Below, piece by piece: positions 41,192-50,073 of a stretch of DNA of 64,000 nt. Every line of letters begins with the position of its first letter. The first letter of the stretch is position 1. Where the stretch lies: contig NZ_CP107913.1 of assembly GCF_036014115.1 (NCBI RefSeq), forward strand, positions 8,673,501 through 8,737,500, read 5' to 3'. The notes beneath the pieces were generated by a model. It was given only the letters and a program-made list of their open reading frames with translations, made no database searches and was not told where the DNA came from. The position numbers and the translations under genes are program-made. This DNA is from Streptomyces sp. NBC_00448 (lineage in GTDB: Bacteria; Actinomycetota; Actinomycetes; Streptomycetales; Streptomycetaceae).

Positions 41192-41977
41192 ATGGACAAC
41201 CACACCGCCGGCCAGGCCGCCGCGGACGGCGGCACGGGGGCGGAACCCGGCGTCGAGCCCGGCGTAGAGGAGGGCCGCGGCGCACCGGTCGGGCGGCGGG
41301 TCGTGCTGGGCATGCTCGGGCTCGGCGCGGTCGGCGTGGGGGTCGGCGGCGCCGTGCAGGGCCGGCTCGACTCGATCCTCGCCTCGGTGAGCGCGAAGGA
41401 CCCGACCGGGGTGACCGGACTGCTGCCCGGCGGCGGCGGTTTCCGGTTCTACTCGGTCTCCGACTCCATCCCGCACCGCGGCGAGAGCGACTACCGGCTG
41501 ACGGTGGGCGGGCTGGTGGACAGGCCCGCGTCGTACCGCCTCTCCGACCTGCGGGCGCTGCCCCAGACCCGGCTGGTGCGGGACGTGCAGTGCGTCACCG
41601 GCTGGCGGGTGCCCAAGACCGCGTTCTCCGGGGTGCGGCTGTCCACGCTGCTCGACGCGGCCGGCGTCAAGTCCGCGGGCGGCGCCGTCCACTTCACCTG
41701 CTTCGACGGCGTCTACACCGAGAGCCTCACGCTCGCGCAGGCCCGTCGCAGCGACATGCTGGTGGCCCTCACCATGGACGACAAGCCGGTCACCGCCGCG
41801 CACGGCGGCCCGGTCCGGCTCTACGCGGCCCCGATGTACTTCTACAAGTCGGCGAAGTGGCTGTCGGGCATCACCGTCACCGAGAAGGTCGAACGCGGCT
41901 ACTGGGAGCACTACGGATATGACGTCGACGGATGGGTCGGAAAGTCCAACGGCCGCCATGACGCGCCGACGTCGTGA
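41192..41977 (+). CDS. Molybdopterin-dependent oxidoreductase (sulfite-oxidase fold)
   Basis: A 261-residue Mo-cofactor protein of the SUOX/MsrP fold. Residues 35-55 form a Tat-like or membrane-anchoring segment (GRRVVLGMLGLGAVGVGVGG) with a twin Arg but no classical SRRxFLK. The Mo-ligand Cys134 lies in RDVQCVTGWRV, and the core has HFTCFDGVYTESLTL and GGPVRLYAAPMYFYKSAKWL. The downstream cytochrome b gene overlaps by 59 bases, as in MsrPQ-like pairs, so this subunit probably works outside the membrane with electrons exchanged through the heme protein. Confidence 0.85.
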   Translation: MDNHTAGQAAADGGTGAEPGVEPGVEEGRGAPVGRRVVLGMLGLGAVGVGVGGAVQGRLDSILASVSAKDPTGVTGLLPGGGGFRFYSVSDSIPHRGESDYRLTVGGLVDRPASYRLSDLRALPQTRLVRDVQCVTGWRVPKTAFSGVRLSTLLDAAGVKSAGGAVHFTCFDGVYTESLTLAQARRSDMLVALTMDDKPVTAAHGGPVRLYAAPMYFYKSAKWLSGITVTEKVERGYWEHYGYDVDGWVGKSNGRHDAPTS

Positions 41978-42710
41978 CCGTACGGCCCCGGCCGGGACCG
42001 TACGGCGCTTCACCCGCGCCGAGACCTGGGTGCACCGCACCCTCAACACCCTCATGGCCGTCTGCGTGTTCACCGCCGCGTGCCTCTACCTCCCGCCGCT
42101 CGCCGAGATCGTGGGCCGCCGCCGGCTGGTGGTGACCGTGCACGAGTGGTCCGGCATCCTGCTGCCCGTACCGCTCGTGCTCGGCCTCGCCTCCCGCGCC
42201 TACCGCGCCGACACGCGGCGGCTGGGCCGGTTCTTCCCGCACGACTGGACGTGGCTGCGCATCGCCGCCCGCAGGCGCCGGCGCGACTCGCGGTACGCGG
42301 GCAAGTTCAACGCCGGTCAGAAGCTCTACGCCGCGTTCGCGGTCGGCGCGATCCTGATCATGATGGGCACCGGCCTGATCATGTGGTTCCCGCGGCTCAC
42401 CCCGCTGCTGTGGCGGACCGGCGCCACCTTCGTCCACGACTGGCTCGCGCTGCTGGTCGCCGCCGTCATCACCGGGCACGTGTGGCTGGCCGGCAGCGAC
42501 CCGGAAGCCCGTCGCGGCCTGCGCACCGGCCGGGTCTCGCACTGGTGGGCGCGCCGGGAGCACCCGCTGTGGCACACCGGGCCGCCCGCGTCCCCCGAGC
42601 CGCCCGCGCCCTCCGTATCCTCCGCGACCCCCACGCCGCCGCCCGTCGCCCCCGCCTCTCCCGCACCCGGTACGACCTCCCGCGGCACCGACGACGGGGA
42701 CACCCGCTGA
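41919..42710 (+). CDS. Cytochrome b (b561/Ni-Fe hydrogenase b-type) membrane subunit
   Basis: A 263-residue membrane protein with four hydrophobic segments. Heme-ligand candidates are His in ETWVHRTLNTLMA, VTVHEWSGILLPV, ATFVHDWLALLVA and ITGHVWLAG. A basic cytoplasmic segment and a Pro/Ser/Ala-rich C-terminal tail follow. ATG 41919 has GGGAG upstream and lies inside the oxidoreductase gene; ATG 41958 is an alternative. It is the probable quinone-linked electron partner of the Mo protein. Confidence 0.82.
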   Translation: MTSTDGSESPTAAMTRRRRDRTAPAGTVRRFTRAETWVHRTLNTLMAVCVFTAACLYLPPLAEIVGRRRLVVTVHEWSGILLPVPLVLGLASRAYRADTRRLGRFFPHDWTWLRIAARRRRRDSRYAGKFNAGQKLYAAFAVGAILIMMGTGLIMWFPRLTPLLWRTGATFVHDWLALLVAAVITGHVWLAGSDPEARRGLRTGRVSHWWARREHPLWHTGPPASPEPPAPSVSSATPTPPPVAPASPAPGTTSRGTDDGDTR

Positions 42711-42829
42711 CGGCGCCACCGTAGCCCGCCGAACCGCCGACAACCCTTCTCCCAGGGCCGGTTCGGTTCCGTTACAGCCAGGACACGCTACGGATGCCCC
42801 GGGGCCACCGGGGTTTCGCCGCCCGCACC

Positions 42830-42835
42830 TAGCGT
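42830..42835 (+). promoter_or_regulatory. Leaderless -10 box (TAGCGT)
   Basis: TAGCGT ends exactly six bases before ATG 42842. No ribosome site precedes the start, so the transcript is probably leaderless. No convincing -35 was seen. Confidence 0.5.
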
Positions 42836-42841
42836 CACCGT

Positions 42842-44251
42842 ATGACCACGTCGCAGTTGACGAGCCGGAGGGCCGCCGATCCGGCCGGGTCCGAGGCGCG
42901 GTCCGAGCCGCCCGCTGCCCCGCCCGAGCCCCACCGTGCGCGGCGGCGGGTGCGGCTGCGGCTGAACGGGCCGCGTCGGCTGGGCGCCCGCGCCGCCCTG
43001 GCGCTGCTGCTGCTCGCCGCGTTGTGCGCCACCGCCGTGATCGGCGCGGTGACCGTACGCGGCGACACCGCGCGGCTGCGCACCACCGTCTCCGGCCGGG
43101 CCGCCGTCGCCGCCCAGTTGAGGTTCGCGTTGGCCGACCTCGACGCCCAGCACGCCGACACCCTCGCGCCGGGCATGTCGGCCGACGGCAGCGGCACGTA
43201 CGTCGGCAACCAGCTCGAAGCCCTGATCACCGCGCAGCAGCGGCGCGCCCAGGTCAGCGACGCGCTGCGACGGCTCAGCGGCGACGGCGCGCACGGCGAC
43301 CTGGTGGGCGAACTCCTCGACGGCCTGGGCCACTACGACGACCTGAGCGGCCGCGCGTCCTACGTCGACGAGCAGGCGCCCGACCGGCTCGCCGGTCACC
43401 CGCCGGCGGTCACCGTCGCCATGAACGCGCAGGCCGCGGCCGTGATGACCCGGACGCTGCTGCCGACCGCCGACAGGCTCGCGGCGGATTACCAGCTGCA
43501 GGCCGACCACGACACCGCCCGGGTGCGCGCGGACACCCGGCGCTGGGCGCTCGTGGTGGGCCTGGTCGGCCTGGCCACGCTGCTGCTCCTGCTGTGGTGG
43601 CAGCGCGAACTGGCCCGCGACTACCGGCGGTTGTTCAACCCGCCGCTGGTGGCCGCCACCGCCGCGGTGCTCGCGGTGTGCCTGGCCGGCGTGCTCGCCC
43701 TGACCTCCTGCGCGAGCGGCGCCGCCGCCGCCGACCGCCAGGGGCTGCGGCCCTGGTCGCGGCTGGCCGAGGCGAGCGCCGTGGCCGCGCAGGCCGCGGC
43801 CGCCGAGAGCCGCTGGTTCGTGCAGGGCGACGACCTCGGGCGGAGCGACGCGACCCTGTTCACCACGCTGACCAAGCGCCTCGACACCCTGCTGACGCCC
43901 GCCGGCTACGCCACCGCGCGCGAACGCCCCGCGTACGAGGACGTGCTCACCCGCTACCACCGGTTCCGCGCCGACGACACCACGCTGCGCCGCCTGACGA
44001 ACGACGGGAAGACCGACCAGGCGGCCGTGCTGCTCACCACGGTCGGGCGCGGGGACATCGCCTTCGACTTCTGGGACTTCGCGACCACCCTGGACGACCT
44101 CGCCGGGCAGCAGCTCGACGACTTCGCCGCGCACGCCGCCGACGCCCGGGGCAATCTGGCCGGTTGGCCCGCACTGCCCTCCGGGGCGCTGGGCGCCGCC
44201 GCGCTGCTGGCCCTGCTGGCGGTCCGGCCCCGGCTGGCCGAGTACCGCTGA
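42842..44251 (+). CDS. GlnX-like actinobacterial membrane protein
   Basis: A 469-residue protein with three or four membrane segments: ALALLLLAALCATAVIGAV, ALVVGLVGLATLLLLLWW, VAATAAVLAVCLAGVLALTS and ALGAAALLALLAV near the end. The extracytoplasmic parts are helical (VSGRAAVAAQLRFALADLDAQHADTL; ESRWFVQGDDLGRSDATLFTTLTKRLDTLL read in parts). The layout resembles GlnX, which in actinobacteria is linked to glutamine transport and the PknG kinase pathway. Neither pknG nor glnH is adjacent here, so the name is tentative. Confidence 0.5.
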   Translation: MTTSQLTSRRAADPAGSEARSEPPAAPPEPHRARRRVRLRLNGPRRLGARAALALLLLAALCATAVIGAVTVRGDTARLRTTVSGRAAVAAQLRFALADLDAQHADTLAPGMSADGSGTYVGNQLEALITAQQRRAQVSDALRRLSGDGAHGDLVGELLDGLGHYDDLSGRASYVDEQAPDRLAGHPPAVTVAMNAQAAAVMTRTLLPTADRLAADYQLQADHDTARVRADTRRWALVVGLVGLATLLLLLWWQRELARDYRRLFNPPLVAATAAVLAVCLAGVLALTSCASGAAAADRQGLRPWSRLAEASAVAAQAAAAESRWFVQGDDLGRSDATLFTTLTKRLDTLLTPAGYATARERPAYEDVLTRYHRFRADDTTLRRLTNDGKTDQAAVLLTTVGRGDIAFDFWDFATTLDDLAGQQLDDFAAHAADARGNLAGWPALPSGALGAAALLALLAVRPRLAEYR

Positions 44252-44300
44252 GTACCGCTGAGCGGTGCCCGGAGGGCGAGCGGCGCCGGGCCGGCGATGA

Positions 44301-44322
44301 CCGGCTTTTTCCGGGAAGCCGG
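44301..44322. terminator. Hairpin CCGGCTT / AAGCCGG
   Basis: Seven-base perfect arms (44301-44307, 44316-44322) around TTTCCGGG, 49 bases after the GlnX-like gene. A separate perfect 16-base palindrome CGCCGGGCGCCCGGCG lies at 44334-44349. Confidence 0.5.
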
Positions 44323-44444
44323 GGGAGCCACGCCGCCGGGCGCCCGGCGAACGTATATTGGTGGGTCGAAGCCGTACCGCCTGGGGGGGCACCGAGCACG
44401 ACTCTTCACCCCCGGCCGTCCTGGACGAGATGAGAGCCTGCCCG

Positions 44445-44858
44445 ATGACCACAGACTCCGCGCCCACCCCGGAAGGGGAGTCGTCCATCCCGGACGAGGT
44501 GTGGGAACAGTTCCTCTCCGACAACGAGCGCGACATCCGCGCCTCCGCGCCCAAGGAGCCGTCCGCGCGCGCCCGGATCGTCGCCCGGCGGCTGCGGGAG
44601 CAGGAAGCGCGCGCCGCCGCGGCACCGGGCAGCAAACGGCGTCGCGGCAGGCGCGGTGGCGCCTCCGTGCCGGCCTCCCCGATACCCGACGACACCTCCT
44701 GGCGCACCGGCCGCACCGGCCGCACCGACGAGAGCGACCGGCGCAGGCTGCGCCGCGGCCGGCTGCGCGGGATGGTCGCGGTCGTCCTGCTCGTGGTGAT
44801 CCTGCTGATCGTCCTCTCGCCCAGCCACGCCTGGTCCCTGGTCACCGGCAAGGGCTGA
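44445..44858 (+). CDS. Small single-pass membrane protein, Streptomyces-type
   Basis: A 137-residue protein of unknown function. An acidic N-terminus (SIPDEVWEQFLSDNERDIRASAPKEPSARARIV) is followed by a basic linker and one C-terminal membrane helix, GMVAVVLLVVILLIVLSP, so it is likely tail-anchored. I recall similar proteins in many Streptomyces genomes but no name. ATG 44445 gives that family start; an in-frame ATG at 44430 is possible. TATATT at 44354 may be its -10 box. Confidence 0.6.
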   Translation: MTTDSAPTPEGESSIPDEVWEQFLSDNERDIRASAPKEPSARARIVARRLREQEARAAAAPGSKRRRGRRGGASVPASPIPDDTSWRTGRTGRTDESDRRRLRRGRLRGMVAVVLLVVILLIVLSPSHAWSLVTGKG

Positions 44859-44909
44859 TTCCCCGCCGGGGGCGGCGCCGGCGGCTGCGGCTGCGGGACG
44901 CCGCGGCGG

Positions 44910-45746
44910 TCAGGTCAGGGTGGGGGACGCGGGGTCGCCCGCGACGATCAGGTCCGACAGGTGCTCGGCGATCTCCTCGCGCAGCACCTCAGGGATGCCC
45001 GCGTCGGTGACCAGCGTGTCCACGTCCTCCAGGGTGGCGAACGAACTCAGCCCGACCGTGCCCCACTTGGTGTGGTCGGCGATCACCACCACCCGCCGTG
45101 CCGAGCGGACGAACTGGCGGTTGGTCTCGGCCTCCGCGAGGTTCGGCGTGGACAGGCCCGCCTCCACCGAGATGCCGTGCACGCCCAGGAAGAGCAGGTC
45201 GAAGTGGAGCGACTGGATCGCCCGGTCCGCGACCGGCCCGACCAACGTCTCGGACAGCGTGCGCATACCGCCGGTGATCACCACGGTGGCCGCGGCCGAG
45301 CCGTGCGTGCCGCCGGCCAGCCGCTGACCGGACTGGAAGACGTCCGCGACCCGCACCGAGTTGGTCACCACGGTCAGGTCCGGCACCTCCAGCAGTTGCT
45401 GGGCCAGCGCGTACGCGGTGGTGCCGCCGGCCAGCGCGATGGCCGCGCCCGGCGGGACCAGGGCGGCGGCCTCCCGCGCGATCGCCTCCTTCGCGCCCAG
45501 CTCCAGGCCCGACTTCGCCTCGAACCCCGGTTCGTGGCTGCTCGGCTCGACCACCGGCACCGCGCCGCCGTGCACCTTCTCCACCACGCCCTGCCGCGCC
45601 AGCGCGTCGAGATCGCGGCGGACGGTCATGTCGGAGACGTTCAGCCGCCGGGTCAGCTCGTTGACCCGCACCCCGCCGCGCCGTCGGACCTCGTCCAGGA
45701 TCAGGGCCCGCCGCTGCTCCGCGAGGAGGTTCTGGTTGTCGCTCAC
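44910..45746 (-). CDS. DeoR/GlpR-family transcriptional regulator
   Basis: A 278-residue DeoR repressor. The winged helix is RRGGVRVNELTRRLNVSDMTVRRDLDALARQGVVEKVHGGAV, and the DeoRC sensor domain, a phosphorylated-sugar-binding fold, has AIALAGGTTAYALAQQLL, DLTVVTNSV, LFLGVHGIS and VVVIADHTKWG. GTG 45746 gives the typical start SDNQNLLAEQRRALILDEV. It is probably a sugar-phosphate-responsive repressor, but no transporter or kinase adjoins it, so targets lie elsewhere. Confidence 0.9.
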   Translation of the reverse strand: MSDNQNLLAEQRRALILDEVRRRGGVRVNELTRRLNVSDMTVRRDLDALARQGVVEKVHGGAVPVVEPSSHEPGFEAKSGLELGAKEAIAREAAALVPPGAAIALAGGTTAYALAQQLLEVPDLTVVTNSVRVADVFQSGQRLAGGTHGSAAATVVITGGMRTLSETLVGPVADRAIQSLHFDLLFLGVHGISVEAGLSTPNLAEAETNRQFVRSARRVVVIADHTKWGTVGLSSFATLEDVDTLVTDAGIPEVLREEIAEHLSDLIVAGDPASPTLT

Positions 45747-45937
45747 CCGTGACCCCGTCCCGTCCGTGTCGTTGTCCAACTACACCGACCGCTTATCTTA
45801 GGCGCCCCTGACCCCCCGGGGTGGTCCGTACCGTCGGTTTCGCGATCACCCCGCGGTGGTGGGTCGCCCGCGCCGCTTCCCGCGGTCCTGTGTCCGTGTG
45901 GCACTTCCCCCGAGAAGCCCCCGAACGCGGGCAGCCG

Positions 45938-48409
45938 CTAGTTGAGGTTGGGCAGGTCCTCCGGGTAGAGGAGCTGGAGTTCGTCGTGGGTCGGTTCCTC
46001 GACGTGGGCCATGCGGACCGCGTGCCGTTCGACCATGCCCTCGAAGGTCTGCCTCGCGGTGCGGCCGTTGCCGAACGCGGGGCCCTTCGGGATCGCGGTG
46101 AAGTACTTCATGAGGGCGTCGGCGGCGTCGTCGCCGAGCCGGTACTCGTGCTCGGTGGCCTGCGCCTCGACGATCTGGAGGAGCTCCCCCGGGGTGTAGT
46201 CGCCGAAGGTGATGGTGCGTGAGAAGCGGGACGCCACACCGGGGTTGGAGGCGAGGAACCGCTCCATCTCGGCGGTGTAGCCGGCCACGATCACCACGAC
46301 CGCCTCGCGGTGGTCCTCCATGAGCTTGACCAGCGTGTCGATCGCCTCGCGCCCGAAGTCGCGGCCGGCGTCCTCCGGCGCGAGGGCGTACGCCTCGTCG
46401 ATGAAGAGCACTCCGCCGCGCGCCCGGTCGAACGCCTCCTGGGTGCGGATCGCGGTCGAGCCGATGTGCTCGCCGACCAGGTCGACGCGGGAGACCTCGA
46501 CCAGGTGCCCGCGCTCCAGTACGCCGAGCGAGGCCAGGATCTCGCCGTACAGCCGCGCCACGGTGGTCTTGCCGGTGCCGGGGGAGCCGGTGAAGACCAG
46601 GTGGCGGCGGGGCGAGGGAGCCTTGAGCCCGGCCTTCTCACGGCGCCGGCCGACCGAGATCAGGTCTATCAGGGTGCGCACCTCGCGCTTGACGCCGTCC
46701 AGGCCGACCAGCGCGTCCAGGTCGCCGAGGACGGCGTCGCTCTCCCGCGCGGTCACCCGCACCTGCGGCTCCTGCTGCTGCTCGGCCGGCCGCTGCGCGG
46801 GGACGCCGCCCAGCAGGCCGTACGACTGCGTGCCGGGGCTCTGCTGCCGGGCGGGCGTGCCGGGGGCGGCGGAGGTGCCGGCCGGGGCCGCCGTGCCCAG
46901 CACGCCGCCGGTCGCGGTCGGCACCGGCTCGGGCATGTCGTCGGTGGCGGCCCGGTCGCTGGTGCAGTCCTCGGTGACCGGGCCCGGCTCGGAGAACTCG
47001 TAGCCGCCGCGGGCGCACCGCTCGGTGCGGCAGCGGGTCAGGTGGGACCGGCAGCCGTCGATGACATGGAAGCCGAAGCCCCGACTGCCGATCACCCGGC
47101 ACCCGTTGAACGTGCCGCGGCCGCCCGCCGACACGTACACGCCCGCCTCGGCGGGGTTCGTGACCGTGCAGCGCTCCAGCGCCGGGTCGGCGCCCTTGGT
47201 GACGATCACGCCGGTCGCGGTGTCGTCGATGGTGACCTGGGAGAGGGTGCCGCCGCTGCCGTGGTCGCGGAACCACGCACCGGTGGCCGCCTCCTTGATC
47301 CGGCAGTCGTCCAGCTGCACGCTGGCGCCGTCGCTCACCGACACCGCGGTGTTCCGGATCTGCGCGAAGTCGCTGTCCACCACGTCCGCGCGCGAACCGC
47401 GGTCCAGCACGAACAGCGCGTCCGGCACGTCGTGCACGCGGCAGGAGTCCAGTATGGCCACCGCGCCGTCGCTCACCCACACCGCCGGATAGTCGCCGGT
47501 GCTGTCGTGTATCTCGCACTGGTTGGCGTCCACGCGGGTGCCCGGGTCCCACACCGACAGGCCGTTGCGGCCGAAGCCGCGCACCGTGCAGCGGGTGAGC
47601 GTCAGCACCGAACGGGCCCGCAGGTCGACGGCGTTCTCCGGGATGTCGTGGAGGTCGCAGTCGGCCATCGCGAGCACCGCGTCGGTGTCGAGGGTGATGC
47701 CGTCGCCCGTGGTGCGGTGCACCTGGCAGTCGGTGAACTGCCCGCTACCGCGCGCGGACAACTGCACGCCGGTGCCGCGTACTTCGAACACCTCGCAGCT
47801 CACCGCCTCCAGCGAGCTGCCCTCACCGGTGACCGACACCCCCGCGCCGGAGGCGTGGTGGATACGGCAGCGCTCCAGCCGGGGGGACGCGCCGCCGCGG
47901 ACCGCGAAGCCGTTCTGCCCGGCGGCGATCACCTCGCACTCCTCGAACAGGCCGCCCGCACCGTCCAGGACGCTCACGCCGAGACCGGCCGGGTTGTCCA
48001 CGGTGCAGCGGCGTACCGTCGGCCGGGCGCCGTCGCGCACCTCCAGGCCGACCGCCGAGCGGGTGCTGATCCGCACCCCCGACAGCTCCGGGGCACCCGC
48101 CTCGACCAGCAGCGCGGCCGAGGTGACGTCCTGGCACTCGACCAGCAGGTCCTGCACGACGGCGGCGCCGCGCAGGGTCAGCGCGACCCCCGAGGCCGGC
48201 GCGAGCCGCACGGTGCCGGGTCCGTCCGCGCAGCGCAGCGTCACCGCGCTGTCCACCAGCAGGTTCTCCCGGTAGGTACCGGGACCCACCGAGAGCACGT
48301 CGCCGTCACTCGCCGCTTCCAGCGCGGCGGCGAGGGTCTCGTACTCACCTGTGCGGCGGCGCCACCGAGAACTGCTCGGATTGGTCACCTGCACCACGCC
48401 ATGTGCCAT
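45938..48409 (-). CDS. Right-handed parallel beta-helix protein fused to an AAA+ ATPase (EccA/CbbX-like)
   Basis: An 823-residue fusion. Residues about 20-490 form a long parallel beta-helix with many short turns of the form DGARPTVRRCTVDNP and GASPRLERCRIHHASGAGV, each with a spaced Cys; residues 495-550 are a Pro/Gln/Ala-rich linker. The C-terminal AAA+ module has Walker A GSPGTGKT (608-615), Walker B GGVLFIDEAY (665-674), arginine finger region ASRFSRTITF (about 726-735) and sensor 2 NGRTARQTFE (781-790). The core resembles CbbX and the type VII secretion ATPase EccA. The helix region probably binds a partner on which the ATPase acts. No ESX genes are adjacent. No signal peptide, so it is cytosolic. 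Confidence 0.88.
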   Translation of the reverse strand: MAHGVVQVTNPSSSRWRRRTGEYETLAAALEAASDGDVLSVGPGTYRENLLVDSAVTLRCADGPGTVRLAPASGVALTLRGAAVVQDLLVECQDVTSAALLVEAGAPELSGVRISTRSAVGLEVRDGARPTVRRCTVDNPAGLGVSVLDGAGGLFEECEVIAAGQNGFAVRGGASPRLERCRIHHASGAGVSVTGEGSSLEAVSCEVFEVRGTGVQLSARGSGQFTDCQVHRTTGDGITLDTDAVLAMADCDLHDIPENAVDLRARSVLTLTRCTVRGFGRNGLSVWDPGTRVDANQCEIHDSTGDYPAVWVSDGAVAILDSCRVHDVPDALFVLDRGSRADVVDSDFAQIRNTAVSVSDGASVQLDDCRIKEAATGAWFRDHGSGGTLSQVTIDDTATGVIVTKGADPALERCTVTNPAEAGVYVSAGGRGTFNGCRVIGSRGFGFHVIDGCRSHLTRCRTERCARGGYEFSEPGPVTEDCTSDRAATDDMPEPVPTATGGVLGTAAPAGTSAAPGTPARQQSPGTQSYGLLGGVPAQRPAEQQQEPQVRVTARESDAVLGDLDALVGLDGVKREVRTLIDLISVGRRREKAGLKAPSPRRHLVFTGSPGTGKTTVARLYGEILASLGVLERGHLVEVSRVDLVGEHIGSTAIRTQEAFDRARGGVLFIDEAYALAPEDAGRDFGREAIDTLVKLMEDHREAVVVIVAGYTAEMERFLASNPGVASRFSRTITFGDYTPGELLQIVEAQATEHEYRLGDDAADALMKYFTAIPKGPAFGNGRTARQTFEGMVERHAVRMAHVEEPTHDELQLLYPEDLPNLN

Positions 48410-48526
48410 CGGGCTGCTCAGCCCCCACCTCTTGCGTCGGCCGACCGGGGATCAACCGTAGCGCGAGCGGAGGCATGCTGGTGACGCGCGGCGGGCCGCC
48501 GGACGCCAGAAGGAGCCGCCGGACGG

Positions 48527-49105
48527 TCAGCCGCCGGCGCCCGCGCGGCCCCAATCCTGGCCCACCCGGGCCCATTCGCGCTCCCAGGAGTCCAGCCGGC
48601 GCAGCATCAGACGCCACATCAGCAACTGGCGGGATATCACCAGCAGTCCGACCACGGCCGATCCGGCCGCGACGCCGGCCAGCACCGCGTGGGTGGCCGC
48701 CGTGGCGGAGTCCAGCGGCGGCGGTACCAGCCGGCCCTTGTGGTCGGTCCAGATCCTGATCCGGCCCTGCTGCACCACCTCGACATCGGAGGAGACGGAG
48801 GCGGTGTGCGACGTGCCGTCGGGTCCGGTCCAGCGCAGCTGCTCGGCGGGGTGCGTCTCGGAACCGGACGGTTTGGAGCGGGCCAGCGACGCCGTCACCA
48901 GGCTCCGCTCGGAGTGCTCGGTGGCCACTTCATGCCGCAGGGCGCGGCCGACCGACCGATCCGCCCACCAGCCGAACAGCGGCGACGCGCAGAGCAGGAC
49001 GGCGAAGAGCAGCGCGAGCCACGTCTCCACCACGTCCGTGCGCCGGCGCAGCGGATTGCGCCGCCAGCGCCAGCCCCGCCTGGTGACTCTCGTGCGACCC
49101 CTCAT
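48527..49105 (-). CDS. Rv1733c-family membrane protein
   Basis: A 192-residue protein with two membrane helices (WLALLFAVLLCASPLFGWW and THAVLAGVAAGSAVVGLLVI) around an extracytoplasmic loop containing WTGPDGTSHTASVSSDVEVV and IWTDHKGRLVPPP. This layout and the NPLRRRTDVVETW start match the Rv1733c family, a dormancy-regulon protein in mycobacteria with many Streptomyces relatives. Function is unknown. Confidence 0.75.
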   Translation of the reverse strand: MRGRTRVTRRGWRWRRNPLRRRTDVVETWLALLFAVLLCASPLFGWWADRSVGRALRHEVATEHSERSLVTASLARSKPSGSETHPAEQLRWTGPDGTSHTASVSSDVEVVQQGRIRIWTDHKGRLVPPPLDSATAATHAVLAGVAAGSAVVGLLVISRQLLMWRLMLRRLDSWEREWARVGQDWGRAGAGG

Positions 49106-49203
49106 CGACGGCCACCCCCTTCACACCCATCAACTACCTACCGCAACCGGCGCGGTTCATGCCTGCTCCGTCCGCCGGGGCGCGGACGGGGTGCGTGGAA
49201 ACG

Positions 49204-50031
49204 TCACTCCACCACCGTCAACGGATCGCCGACGTGCAGGGTTCCTGATGTCTCGGGCACGAGATTCTGGCCGAAAACGAGCTGACTGTTGATGTTGCGG
49301 TGCCGGCCCAGGGTGCGCAGCGGCTCCCGACCGCGTACGCCGGTGCGCTGGTCGGTCGTGGTGATCACGCACCGCCCGCAGGGCTTGGGCACCCGGAAGA
49401 CCACCTCGCCGATCCGCACCCGTCGCCAGCCGTCCTCGGCCCATGCCTCGGTGCCGACCACGACGGCGTTCGGGCGGAACCGGTTCATGGGCAGCGGGCC
49501 CTCGTCCGCACGGTCGCCGGCGGCGATCAGCTTGTTGAGCGCGTCGAGCGACGCGGTGGTGGTGACCAGCAGCGGGAAGCCGTCGGCGAGGCTGACCGTC
49601 TCGCCCGGCCGCGCGTACTCGGGGTCGATCGGCCTGCGCGACTCGGGCCGGTCGAGGTGGACCAGCCGTACCGGCATGCCGAGGTAGGCGCTGCACCACG
49701 CGCTCGCGGCCTCGTCGGCGGGCCGTACTTCGAGCGTGCCGGAGAAGATCCGGACGGTCTCCAGCGGCCCGGGCGGCGGCACCGCGACGTCGAGCGGCCG
49801 CCGGCCGGGCGCGGTCAGCCGCAGCCCGCCGTGCTCGTCGAGCACGGCGCCGATCAGCGCCAGCCGCGCGTCCTCGCGCTGCGTGACGGCCTTGCCGGTG
49901 CCGGCGTCGACCAGCATCCAGCGGCGGTCCCCCGCGAGCCCCCACGGCTCCACGACCGCTGCTGGCGTGCTGGTCGCACGCAGCGACTTGACCGGATAGA
50001 CGTGCAGCGCGCTGACTTCGGGCATGGTCAT
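49204..50031 (-). CDS. MOSC domain-containing protein
   Basis: A 275-residue protein with the MOSC_N beta-barrel (SALHVYPVKSLRATS, WGLAGDRRWMLVDAGTGKAVTQR) followed by a MOSC domain with a conserved Cys in PKPCGRCVITTTDQRTG. MOSC proteins carry sulfur or Mo-cofactor-linked chemistry, as in mARC and YcbX, so it may reduce N-hydroxylated compounds with an unseen partner. ATG 50031 sits inside a perfect 16-base palindrome; ATG 50025 is two codons in. Confidence 0.85.
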   Translation of the reverse strand: MTMPEVSALHVYPVKSLRATSTPAAVVEPWGLAGDRRWMLVDAGTGKAVTQREDARLALIGAVLDEHGGLRLTAPGRRPLDVAVPPPGPLETVRIFSGTLEVRPADEAASAWCSAYLGMPVRLVHLDRPESRRPIDPEYARPGETVSLADGFPLLVTTTASLDALNKLIAAGDRADEGPLPMNRFRPNAVVVGTEAWAEDGWRRVRIGEVVFRVPKPCGRCVITTTDQRTGVRGREPLRTLGRHRNINSQLVFGQNLVPETSGTLHVGDPLTVVE

Positions 50032-50039
50032 ATGACCAT
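50024..50039. promoter_or_regulatory. Perfect 16-base palindrome at the MOSC gene start
   Basis: ATGGTCATATGACCAT reads identically on both strands and covers the MOSC start codon (50029-50031). It could be an operator near a leaderless promoter or a structure occluding the start. Confidence 0.4.
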
Positions 50040-50073
50040 CGTGCCACCGGGCCGGGCGCCGCTCGTCGGGAGG

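Noticed and set aside
45938..48409. Type VII secretion locus
   Set aside because: The AAA+ core resembles EccA, but no WXG100, EccB, EccC, EccD or mycosin gene is in the window.
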